DNA of 64,000 nucleotides from assembly GCF_010729305.1 (NCBI RefSeq), contig NZ_AP022574.1, forward strand, positions 4,278,001 to 4,342,000, read 5' to 3'. Below, one piece after another: positions 23,093 to 30,529 of the stretch (position 1 is the stretch's first letter; each line of letters begins with the position of its first letter). Under the pieces are notes generated by a model. It worked only from the letters and a program-made list of their open reading frames with translations, was not told the DNA's origin and searched no databases. A program made the position numbers and the translations under genes. The DNA comes from Mycolicibacterium psychrotolerans (lineage in GTDB: Bacteria; Actinomycetota; Actinomycetes; Mycobacteriales; Mycobacteriaceae).

Positions 23093-23815
23093 ATGAGCGA
23101 CGCCGCGAAGATCAGCCATCCTGTCCGCCTCGACGACCTCATCGAGGTCATCACCCGCGTCCACGATCAACCACTCGACCAGCTGACCGACGCTGTGCTG
23201 GCCGCCGAAGCACTCGGCGAGGTCGCCGATCACCTGATCGGCCACTTCGTCGACCAGGCGCGCAGGTCGGGCGCGTCGTGGACCGAGATCGGCAAGTGCA
23301 TGGGGGTCACCAAGCAGGCCGCCCAGAAGCGCTTCGTCCCGAGGACGCGCACCGACGCGGCGGCTCTGGACCCCGAAGCCGGGTTCAGCAGGTTCACTCC
23401 GCGAGCCCGCGCGGTCATCGTCGAGGCCCAGAACCGGGCGCATGCCGCGGGCAATGCCGAGATCCGCCCGGCGCATCTGGTGCTCGGGTTGGTCGCCGAC
23501 CCGACCGGGCTGGCGGCCCGCCTGATCGCCGGCCAGGGCGTCGACGCCGACACCGTCGCCGACGCCGTCACCCTGCCGCCCAGGGTCGACGACGTGCCCG
23601 CGCTCATCCCATTCGACGCGCGCGCCAAGAAGGCCCTCGAGTTGACCTTCCGCCAGGCGTTGCGGCTGGGCCACAACTACATCGGCACCGAACACCTCCT
23701 GCTCGCGCTGTTCGAAGAGGAGGACGACGACGGCGTGCTGCACCGCCTCGGAATCGACGCCGGGCGTTTCGAGCACGACCTGCGCACAGCGCTGGAGGCC
23801 TTCACCAACCCGTGA
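23093..23815 (+). CDS. clpC2: ClpC2-like protein: HTH segment plus Clp N-terminal domain
   Basis: A 240-residue protein without an ATPase. Residues 62-82 (SWTEIGKCMGVTKQAAQKRF) form a helix-turn-helix of the kind found in sigma-4/LuxR-like DNA binders. Residues 95-240 are a double Clp-N repeat (FTPRARAVIVEAQNRA ... IRPAHLVLGL; LGHNYIGTEHLLLALFEE). It is orthologous by layout and neighbours to M. tuberculosis Rv2667. From memory, ClpC2 binds cyclomarin-type ClpC1-targeting antibiotics and represses its own gene. The ATG has no leader room for a Shine-Dalgarno beyond the palindrome, so translation is probably leaderless. Confidence 0.85.
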   Translation: MSDAAKISHPVRLDDLIEVITRVHDQPLDQLTDAVLAAEALGEVADHLIGHFVDQARRSGASWTEIGKCMGVTKQAAQKRFVPRTRTDAAALDPEAGFSRFTPRARAVIVEAQNRAHAAGNAEIRPAHLVLGLVADPTGLAARLIAGQGVDADTVADAVTLPPRVDDVPALIPFDARAKKALELTFRQALRLGHNYIGTEHLLLALFEEEDDDGVLHRLGIDAGRFEHDLRTALEAFTNP

Positions 23816-23851
23816 GGGAATGAAACGACGGTTCGCGCGGTAGCACACCAC

Positions 23852-24286
23852 GTGAAACTGAACTCGGCCGGGCGCGACCTCATCGGCCGTGGCGCCGACG
23901 CCACCCTGGTCACTCTCAATTCCGACGGCAGCCCGCAGGTGAGCCTGGTCTGGGTCGCCCTGCAGTCCACCCCGGACGGCGACGAGCTGGTGATGGGGCA
24001 CCTGGCCGAACGCAAGAAGGTGCGCAACGTGCGCCGCGATCCTCGGGTCGCGCTGACCATCGTGTCCCCCGAGGGTCCCGACGACGTCCGACGGCCGTAT
24101 CTGAGCATCACCGGCACCGCCCGCATCGTCGAAGGTGGCGCGCGCGAGCTCCTCGCTGAACTCGCAACGACCCTCGCGGCCCCCGGGACGGTGTTTCCGC
24201 CGCCCGACGCTCCACCGGGATACGTGACCCGGATCCGCATCGACAAGGTGGGCGGTGTCGGACCCTGGGTGCCTTCGACGGCATAA
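23852..24286 (+). CDS. PPOX-class F420/flavin-dependent oxidoreductase (FDOR-B-like)
   Basis: A 144-residue split-barrel protein. DATLVTLNSDGSPQVSLVWV, ERKKVRNVRRDPRVALTIV and YLSITGTARIVEGG are the standard strands of the pyridoxamine-phosphate-oxidase fold. The Arg/Lys-rich KKVRNVRRDPR segment fits the phosphate or F420-tail site of the mycobacterial FDOR-B group. The substrate is unknown; family members reduce biliverdin or other conjugated compounds. GTG 23852 starts 36 bases after clpC2, so co-transcription is possible. Confidence 0.8.
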   Translation: MKLNSAGRDLIGRGADATLVTLNSDGSPQVSLVWVALQSTPDGDELVMGHLAERKKVRNVRRDPRVALTIVSPEGPDDVRRPYLSITGTARIVEGGARELLAELATTLAAPGTVFPPPDAPPGYVTRIRIDKVGGVGPWVPSTA

Positions 24287-24363
24287 CCCCGCCGACGGCG
24301 TCGCCGGGTGTGCGATCATGCCAGGACCTGCTCGATAAGCGTGGCCCGGAGGGATCCCCACAC

Positions 24364-24858
24364 ATGCGGCGCTGGCTCGTCTTCCTGCTCGCCACCATCG
24401 CCACGCTCGGCGGTGTGCTCGCGCCCCCTGCGGCCGCGGCCGTCATTCCGATCGGTCGACTGGGCGAGACGCTGCGCGTCGAGTTCAAGGGCCTGGTGGC
24501 CGACGTGGCGGTCACCGGCATCGCGCCGTCGGCCGTTCCGCCGGGCTTCGGCTATCCGCCCCGCGCACCGCGATATCAGGTGTACCGCGCTGACGTCACC
24601 GTCACGCCGGTGCAGCTGCCCACCCCGTACGCGATGGGCATCACCTACGCGTTCCGCGGCGTGACCCCGACCGGCGACGCGTACGAGCCCCGCAACAGCG
24701 ACGCCCCCGATGCGCTGCAGTACGGATTGCAGGACGCCCAGGTGGGCCGGACCTTCAGCGGCGGTGTGTGGTGGGACTGCTACCGCGACCTGGTGTCCAA
24801 CGTCGTGCTGCTCGACCGGATCACCGGCGTCCGACTGGCCCAGTGGAACGTGGCCTGA
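24364..24858 (+). CDS. Secreted MPT63-like (DUF1942-type) protein
   Basis: A 164-residue precursor with signal peptide MRRWLVFLLATIATLGGVLA and cleavage near PAAAA. The mature part begins PIGRLGETLRVEF and continues with the beta-sandwich pattern of the secreted mycobacterial antigen MPT63 (YRADVTVTPVQLPTPYAMG, SGGVWWDCYRDL). Gene order (between clpC2 and a GNAT) matches Rv2668. ATG 24364 was preferred over an upstream GTG because it puts the signal at the N-terminus. It overlaps the next gene by 16 bases. Confidence 0.75.
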   Translation: MRRWLVFLLATIATLGGVLAPPAAAAVIPIGRLGETLRVEFKGLVADVAVTGIAPSAVPPGFGYPPRAPRYQVYRADVTVTPVQLPTPYAMGITYAFRGVTPTGDAYEPRNSDAPDALQYGLQDAQVGRTFSGGVWWDCYRDLVSNVVLLDRITGVRLAQWNVA

Positions 24859-25385
24859 GCCTGCAGATCGGTGCGGCCGACGCCGCCCGCGTGACCGAAC
24901 TGGCCGACGTCGCCGCCCGCACGTTCCCGCTGGCCTGTCCCCCGTCCTGCACCCCGGCCGACGTCGCCGCGTTCATCGCCGAGAACCTCACGCCGGCCCG
25001 GTTCGGCGCCTACCTCGACGACCCGGACCGGACCGTGCTGACCGCCACCCGGGACGACCGAATCATCGGTTACGCCATGATGATCCGCGACGTGCCCGAC
25101 GACCCGGATGTGGCGGCCGCGGTCGCCCTGCGGCCGACGGTGGAGCTGTCGAAGATGTACGTGCTGCCCGACGCCCACGGCGCGGGGGTGTCGACGGCCC
25201 TGATGAGCGCCGCGCTCCAGTACGCCCGCGCCCAGGCGGCGGCATCGGTGTGGCTCGGCGTGAATCAGAAAAACCTTCGGGCGCAACGCTTTTACGCCAA
25301 GTACGGCTTCACCGTCACCGGCACCAAGACGTTCCGGCTGGGCACCCACCTCGAGGCCGACTACGTGATGGTGCGCCCGGTCTGA
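24843..25385 (+). CDS. GNAT-family N-acetyltransferase
   Basis: A 180-residue acyltransferase. The core is VELSKMYVLPDAHGAGVSTA (motif A, with the pyrophosphate-binding loop HGAGVSTALM) and NQKNLRAQRFYAKYGFTVTG (motif B). No substrate can be inferred; related enzymes acetylate small amines, including polyamines. GTG 24843 overlaps the end of the MPT63-like gene by 16 bases, so the two are translationally coupled. The 3' end runs 25 bases into the convergent zapE gene. Confidence 0.82.
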   Translation: MERGLSLQIGAADAARVTELADVAARTFPLACPPSCTPADVAAFIAENLTPARFGAYLDDPDRTVLTATRDDRIIGYAMMIRDVPDDPDVAAAVALRPTVELSKMYVLPDAHGAGVSTALMSAALQYARAQAAASVWLGVNQKNLRAQRFYAKYGFTVTGTKTFRLGTHLEADYVMVRPV

Positions 25386-26410
25386 CCGGCGGCCGTCAGC
25401 GCCAGCAGCCGCGAGGTGGCCCTCAGGTACTTCTTGCGGAACCCGCCGGCGAGCATCTCGTCACTGAACACGGTGTCGAGCTTGGCGCCGGAGGCGATGA
25501 CCGGGATGCCGGCGTCGTAGAGCCGATCGGTCAGCGACACCAGCCGCAGCGCGACGTTCTGGTCGTCGAGCGGATGCACCCCGGTCAGGAACACCTCGGA
25601 GACGCCCTCGATCAGCGTCAGGTAGCGCGACGGGTGCATCGTCGCCAGGTGCGCGCACAGCGCGTCGAAGTCGTCGAGCGTCGCGCCGGGCACGTCCGCG
25701 GCCCGCTGCGCCACCTCGTCGTCGCGCAGCGGCTCCGGCGCGGGCGGCAGACCACGGTGCCGGTAGTCCGGGCCCTCGATGCGCACCGTCGTGAACATCG
25801 CTGCGAGCGTGTTGATCTCGCGCAGGAAGTCCTGCGCGGCGAACCGGCCCTCGCCGAGCTGCTCGGGCAGCGTGTTGGAGGTGGCCGCCACCGACACGCC
25901 CCTGTCGACGAGCGCCGACAACAGCCGGGAGATCAGCGTGGTGTTGCCGGGGTCGTCGAGCTCGAACTCGTCGATGCACACCAGGACGTAGTCGGCGAGC
26001 AGGTCGATGCACTCCACGAAGCCGAACACCCCCGCCAGCTGAGTGAGTTCGCCGAAGGTGGCGAACGCCTTGGGACCCGGGACCGCGTAGTACGACGAGG
26101 CCAGCAGATGGGTCTTGCCCACCCCGAACCCGCCGTCGAGGTAGATGCCGACGCCCGGCAACACCTCGCGCTTGCCGAACAATTTCTTCTTCCCGGCCCG
26201 CCGCTCGACCGCCTGCGCGCAGAACCGGCGGCACGCCTCGACTGCCGCGGACTGGGTGGGCTCGGCCGGGTCGGGCCGGTAGGTGTCGAAGCTGACGTCG
26301 GCGAACGTCGGCGGCGGAACCAGCTGTGCGACCAGCCGTTCCGGCGTGACGCTCGGACGCCGATCGGTCAGATGCGCGACTTCGCTGGAGCTGATACTGG
26401 ACCCCTGCAT
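25361..26410 (-). CDS. zapE: ZapE/AFG1-family P-loop ATPase
   Basis: A 349-residue AAA+-like ATPase with Walker A GGFGVGKTHLL, Walker B VLVCIDEFELDD and the sensor-type ATSNTLPEQL, all in their normal places. ZapE (AFG1 in mitochondria) assists the division ring in E. coli; in mycobacteria the role is not established. It corresponds by position to Rv2670c. It is convergent with and overlapping the GNAT gene, and divergent from the RibD_C reductase gene. Confidence 0.88.
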   Translation of the reverse strand: MQGSSISSSEVAHLTDRRPSVTPERLVAQLVPPPTFADVSFDTYRPDPAEPTQSAAVEACRRFCAQAVERRAGKKKLFGKREVLPGVGIYLDGGFGVGKTHLLASSYYAVPGPKAFATFGELTQLAGVFGFVECIDLLADYVLVCIDEFELDDPGNTTLISRLLSALVDRGVSVAATSNTLPEQLGEGRFAAQDFLREINTLAAMFTTVRIEGPDYRHRGLPPAPEPLRDDEVAQRAADVPGATLDDFDALCAHLATMHPSRYLTLIEGVSEVFLTGVHPLDDQNVALRLVSLTDRLYDAGIPVIASGAKLDTVFSDEMLAGGFRKKYLRATSRLLALTAAGQTGRTIT

Positions 26411-26444
26411 GCAGGCACCTTAACGGCGTGCTGTGATTCTGCGT

Positions 26445-27233
26445 ATGTCCGCAGACCACGACGGGACGCAGTTCACAGTGCTCGGCGGTGTCGGCGCGAT
26501 CGACGCGGCCGGGCTGGCCGACCGCTACGCCTATCCCGGCGGCGGCACCCGATCCTGGGTGCGGGCCAACATGATCGCGTCGATCGACGGCGGCGCGACG
26601 AGCGCCGGTAAATCCGGGGGCCTCGGCGGCGCCGGCGACAAGGCGCTGTTCGGGATGCTGCGCGAACTCGCCGACGTGGTGCTCGTCGGCGCGGCCACCG
26701 CGCGGGTCGAGGACTACTCCGGGGTGACGTTCGACGCCGCGCAGCGCGCGGCGCGGCGCGACCGCGGTCAGACCGAGACACCGCCGATCGCCGTGCTCAC
26801 CCGATCAGGCTCGGTGGATCCGGACGCCGCGCTGTTCACTCGCACCGACGTGCCGCCGCTGGTTTTCACCAGTGCCGGCGCGGCGCCCGGCACGCGGGAG
26901 CGGCTGGGTGCACGCGCCGAGGTGATCGACGCCTCCGGCACCGACCCCGAATCGCTGGATCTGACCGGCGTGCTCGACGTGCTGGCCGGGCGCGGCCTAC
27001 GCCGGGTGCTGGCCGAGGGCGGCCCCGGGATACTCGGCATGCTGATCGCCGAGAATCTGCTCGACGAGCTGTGCCTGAGCGTCTCCCCCGTACTGGTCGG
27101 CGGCGCGGCGGGCCGCATCGTCACCGGCAAGACGGACGGCCGGACGGCCCTGCGGCTGCGCCACGCGCTGACCGACGACGACGGCTACCTGTTCCTGAGC
27201 TACGTGCGCGCTGCCGCGGCCGACGAACGCTGA
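26445..27233 (+). CDS. RibD_C-type pyrimidine reductase family protein
   Basis: A 262-residue Rossmann-like reductase: RSWVRANMIASIDGGATSAG at the start (substrate/NADPH loop), VVLVGAATARVEDYSGV, and RGLRRVLAEGGPGILGMLI near the end are the RibD C-terminal (dihydrofolate-reductase-like) signatures. The deaminase half of RibD is absent, so it is a stand-alone reductase. It probably acts on a riboflavin-pathway-like pyrimidine; the M. tuberculosis equivalent (Rv2671) has been linked to folate reduction and para-aminosalicylate response, as I recall. ATG 26445. Confidence 0.85.
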   Translation: MSADHDGTQFTVLGGVGAIDAAGLADRYAYPGGGTRSWVRANMIASIDGGATSAGKSGGLGGAGDKALFGMLRELADVVLVGAATARVEDYSGVTFDAAQRAARRDRGQTETPPIAVLTRSGSVDPDAALFTRTDVPPLVFTSAGAAPGTRERLGARAEVIDASGTDPESLDLTGVLDVLAGRGLRRVLAEGGPGILGMLIAENLLDELCLSVSPVLVGGAAGRIVTGKTDGRTALRLRHALTDDDGYLFLSYVRAAAADER

Positions 27234-27250
27234 TCAGTACTGTGGTCGGC

Positions 27251-28807
27251 ATGTTTCGTTCGGTGCCGGCTGTGGTGGCGGTGACGGTGTCGTTGGCGCT
27301 ATCGGCGTGCTCGCCCGGCTTGGCCGCCAACCCGCGGTATGCCACCGACTCCGGCGCAGGCCCGCAGGGCGCCACCGAGACCAGCGAGAAGCCCGCCGGC
27401 CCACCGGCGATCGAGGCACCCAAGAACGACCTGTCGTGGCGCGACTGCACCTCCCGGGTGTTCAGCGCCGCGGCGGTGGATCCCCTGCCGGGCGTCACGC
27501 TGGACTGCGCGAGTTACGACGCCGACCTCGACCCCATCAGCGGGGCGACCGGCAGCGTGAGCATCGGAGTGGTCCGGGCCCGCTCCGCCCAGACTCCGGC
27601 CGACGCGGGCCCCCTGGTGATGACGACCGGCTCGGACCTGCCGTCGTCGGTGCAGCTGCCGGCCTGGTTGGCGCGGGCGGGCGCCGACGTCCTGGCCAAG
27701 CGCCCGATCGTCGCCGTCGACCGCCGCGGCATCGGCATGTCCGGCGAGCTGGACTGCCGCGACGTGTTCGACCGGCAGGAGATGTTCGAGCAGGCCCAGT
27801 TCCAGTCCGGCGACGACCCGGTCGCCAACCTCGGCGCCATCACCATGACCGCGACGACGAGCTGCACCGACACCATCGCCCCGGGCGACTCGGCGTACGA
27901 CAACTCCCATGCCGCGGAGGACCTGGAACGGTTGCGCACCACCTGGGACGTGCCGGCACTGGCGCTGCTCGGCGTCGGCAACGGAGCGCAGGTGGCGCTG
28001 GCGTATGCCGGTACGCACCCCAACAAGGTGGCCCGGCTGGTGCTGGATTCCCCGCTGCCGCTGGGTATCGCTGCCGAGGCAGCCACCGAGCAGCGGGTCA
28101 GGGGCGAGCAGGCCTCGCTCGACGCGTGGGCCACCCAGTGTCTGGCGACCAACTGCCCGCTCGGCCCGGACCCCAAGGGCGCCGTCGACGCCCTGCTCTC
28201 GGCGGCGCGGGCGGGTAACGGCCCCGGCGGAGCCTCGGTGGCCGCGGTCGCCGACGCGATCTCCACGGCGCTGGCGTTCCCGCAGGGCAACCGCGTGGAT
28301 GCCGGCAACGAGCTGGCCCGGGCTATCGCCGACGCCAACTCCGGCGACACGAACCGGCTGAACAATCTGATCAACACCGCGGAGACGCTGCGCCAGACCG
28401 ACGGCCAGTTCGTCAACTCCTGCAGCGACGCGCTCAACCGCCCCACTCCCGACCGGGTCCGCGAGCTCGTCGTCGAGTGGGGTAAGCGCTACCCCCAGTT
28501 CGGCACGGTCGGCGCGCTCGACATGGTCAAGTGCCTCAACTGGCCGAGCGGCACCGCCCCGAAGGAACCTCAGGGGCTGACGACGCCCACCCTGCTGCTC
28601 GGCGTGCAGAACGACCCCATCGTGGGCAGCGAGGGCGTCGCCGCCGTCGCCGCGACGGCGATCAACGCGGGGTCGACGAACAAGCGGGTGATGTGGCAGG
28701 GCATCGGTCACGGCGCGTCGATCTACTCGCCCTGCGCGCTGCCGCCGGTGCTCGCCTACCTCGACAGCGGCCAGCTGCCCGCCACCGACACGTACTGCCC
28801 GGCCTGA
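27251..28807 (+). CDS. Exported alpha/beta-hydrolase lipoprotein lacking the nucleophile serine
   Basis: A 518-residue lipoprotein (lipobox LSAC near residue 18) with an alpha/beta-hydrolase fold like tripeptidyl aminopeptidases (TAP family). The oxyanion region (VAVDRRGIGMSG), Asp in LLGVQNDPIVGS and His in GIGHGASIYS are visible. The nucleophile elbow reads GVGNGAQV, with Gly where the family has Ser (GxSxG). Unless another residue acts, it may be a binding protein. Position matches Rv2672, annotated there as a possible secreted protease. ATG 27251. Confidence 0.8.
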   Translation: MFRSVPAVVAVTVSLALSACSPGLAANPRYATDSGAGPQGATETSEKPAGPPAIEAPKNDLSWRDCTSRVFSAAAVDPLPGVTLDCASYDADLDPISGATGSVSIGVVRARSAQTPADAGPLVMTTGSDLPSSVQLPAWLARAGADVLAKRPIVAVDRRGIGMSGELDCRDVFDRQEMFEQAQFQSGDDPVANLGAITMTATTSCTDTIAPGDSAYDNSHAAEDLERLRTTWDVPALALLGVGNGAQVALAYAGTHPNKVARLVLDSPLPLGIAAEAATEQRVRGEQASLDAWATQCLATNCPLGPDPKGAVDALLSAARAGNGPGGASVAAVADAISTALAFPQGNRVDAGNELARAIADANSGDTNRLNNLINTAETLRQTDGQFVNSCSDALNRPTPDRVRELVVEWGKRYPQFGTVGALDMVKCLNWPSGTAPKEPQGLTTPTLLLGVQNDPIVGSEGVAAVAATAINAGSTNKRVMWQGIGHGASIYSPCALPPVLAYLDSGQLPATDTYCPA

Positions 28808-28835
28808 CAGCCCCGCACCGCGGCGCTACGGTACG

Positions 28836-30122
28836 GTGCCTGACGTGCGTGATCTTGTGGTGAAAGCGTTCAGGCCCCGCACCAGCCCGCCCACCACGGC
28901 CGCGGTTCTGCGTTCGATCCTGTGGCCGCTGGCGATCCTGTCGGTCATCCACCGCAGCTACGTCCTGGTCTTCAACCGCTACATCACCGACGATTTCGCG
29001 CCGGTCTACCGCGCGGTCATCAACTTCAAGTTCGGCTGGGACATCTACAACGAGCACTTCGACTACGTCGACCCGCACTACCTCTACCCGCCCGGCGGCA
29101 CCCTGATCATGGCGCCGTTCGGCTACCTGCCCGAGGTGGCCTCGCGCAACTGGTTCATCTTCTTCAACACAGTGGCCATCATCCTCGCCGGCTACTTCCT
29201 GCTGCGGCTGTTCGGTTTCACGCTGTCCTCGGTCGCCGCACCCGCGCTGCTGCTGGCGATGTTCTGCACCGAAAGCGTCACCAACACCTTGGTGTTCGGC
29301 AACATCAACGGCGTCATGCTGCTGCTGGAGGTGCTGTTCTTCCGGTGGCTGCTCGACGGTGTCCGCAGCCACGAGTGGTGGGCCGGGGTGAGTATCGGGC
29401 TGACGCTCGTCGTCAAACCGCTGCTGGCGCCGCTGCTGCTGCTGCCGTTGCTCAACCGGCAGTGGCGTGTGCTGGTCACCGCGATCGCGGTGCCCGTCGC
29501 GTTCAACGTCGCCGCGTGGCCGCTGATCTCCGATCCGATGAGCTTCGTCACCCGCACGGTGCCCTACATCTTCTCCACCCGGGACTACTTCAACAGCTCG
29601 ATCCTCGGCAACGGTCTCTACTTCGGGCTGCCGACGTGGTTGATCCTGTCGTTGCGCGTGCTGTTCATCGTGCTCGGGGCGGCGTCGCTGTGGCTGCTCT
29701 ACCGCTATTACCGGGAACGCGACCAGTTCTTCTGGATGCTGACGTCCTCAGGTGTGGTCCTGACGACGTCGTGGCTCGTGCTGTCCCTCGGACAGGGCTA
29801 CTACTCGATCGCACTGTTCCCCTTCCTGATGACGGTGGTGCTGCCGAACTCGGTGATCCGCAGCTGGGTGGCGTGGCTGGCTGCCTACGGGTTCCTGACG
29901 ATGGACCGCTGGCTGCTCTGGCAGCTGCCGAGCACGGGTCGGGCGCTGGAATACTTGAAGATCACCTACGGCTGGTCGCTGATGGTGATCGTCGTCTTCA
30001 CTACGCTGCTGTACCGCTACCTCGATGCCCGCGCCGACGGACGGCTCGACGACGGCATCGATCCGGTGTGGCTGTCGCGGCGCACTCCGGAGGCCGCGGC
30101 GCCGAGTAGCCTGGCACCATGA
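28836..30122 (+). CDS. aftC: Alpha-(1->3)-arabinofuranosyltransferase AftC
   Basis: A 428-residue GT-C glycosyltransferase with about ten membrane helices. The catalytic loop after helix 1 carries the paired acidic residues in FNRYITDDFAPVYRA, and YLYPPGGTLIMAPFGYLP is the conserved loop of the DUF2029/GT87 group. AftC adds alpha-1,3 branches to the arabinan of arabinogalactan and lipoarabinomannan using decaprenyl-phospho-arabinose on the outer face of the membrane. GTG start at 28836. Its stop overlaps the msrB start (ATGA), as in the Rv2673-Rv2674 pair. Confidence 0.9.
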   Translation: MPDVRDLVVKAFRPRTSPPTTAAVLRSILWPLAILSVIHRSYVLVFNRYITDDFAPVYRAVINFKFGWDIYNEHFDYVDPHYLYPPGGTLIMAPFGYLPEVASRNWFIFFNTVAIILAGYFLLRLFGFTLSSVAAPALLLAMFCTESVTNTLVFGNINGVMLLLEVLFFRWLLDGVRSHEWWAGVSIGLTLVVKPLLAPLLLLPLLNRQWRVLVTAIAVPVAFNVAAWPLISDPMSFVTRTVPYIFSTRDYFNSSILGNGLYFGLPTWLILSLRVLFIVLGAASLWLLYRYYRERDQFFWMLTSSGVVLTTSWLVLSLGQGYYSIALFPFLMTVVLPNSVIRSWVAWLAAYGFLTMDRWLLWQLPSTGRALEYLKITYGWSLMVIVVFTTLLYRYLDARADGRLDDGIDPVWLSRRTPEAAAPSSLAP

Positions 30123-30529
30123 CGGGTCCCAAACTGGAGCTGAGCGACGACCAGTGGCGTGAACGCCTCAGCCCCGAGGAGTTCGCGGTGTTGCGGCGCG
30201 CCGGCACCGAGCGTCCGTTCACCGGTGAGTACACCGACACCAAGACCGAGGGTGTGTACCAGTGCCGCGCGTGCGGTGCCGAATTGTTCCGCAGCAGTGA
30301 GAAATTCGAGTCGCATTGCGGCTGGCCGTCGTTCTTCGACCCCGCCGACTCCGACGCGGTGGTCCTGCGCACCGACGACTCGCTGGGCATGCGCCGGGTG
30401 GAGGTGCTGTGCGCGAACTGCCACAGCCACCTCGGGCACGTGTTCGAGGGCGAGGGCTATCCGACGCCGACCGATCAGCGCTACTGCATCAATTCGATTT
30501 CACTGCGTCTGGTGCCCACGGGTCAGTAG
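30119..30529 (+). CDS. msrB: Peptide-methionine (R)-S-oxide reductase MsrB
   Basis: A 136-residue MsrB: two zinc CxxC pairs (YQCRACGAEL and VLCANCHSHL), substrate motif FESHCGWPSF, GHVFEGEG and catalytic cysteine in QRYCINSISL. It repairs the R-epimer of methionine sulfoxide in oxidised proteins. Start ATG 30119 overlaps the aftC stop codon, implying translational coupling. The 3' end overlaps the convergent EAL gene by 30 bases. Confidence 0.95.
   Translation: MTGPKLELSDDQWRERLSPEEFAVLRRAGTERPFTGEYTDTKTEGVYQCRACGAELFRSSEKFESHCGWPSFFDPADSDAVVLRTDDSLGMRRVEVLCANCHSHLGHVFEGEGYPTPTDQRYCINSISLRLVPTGQ

Noticed and set aside
22954..24361. 428-codon minus-strand frame across clpC2 and the PPOX gene
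   Set aside because: It spans two well-supported plus-strand genes and has no domain of its own.
27299..28711. 470-codon frame antisense to the TAP-like lipoprotein
   Set aside because: High-GC shadow frame; the sense gene has lipobox, fold motifs and conserved position.
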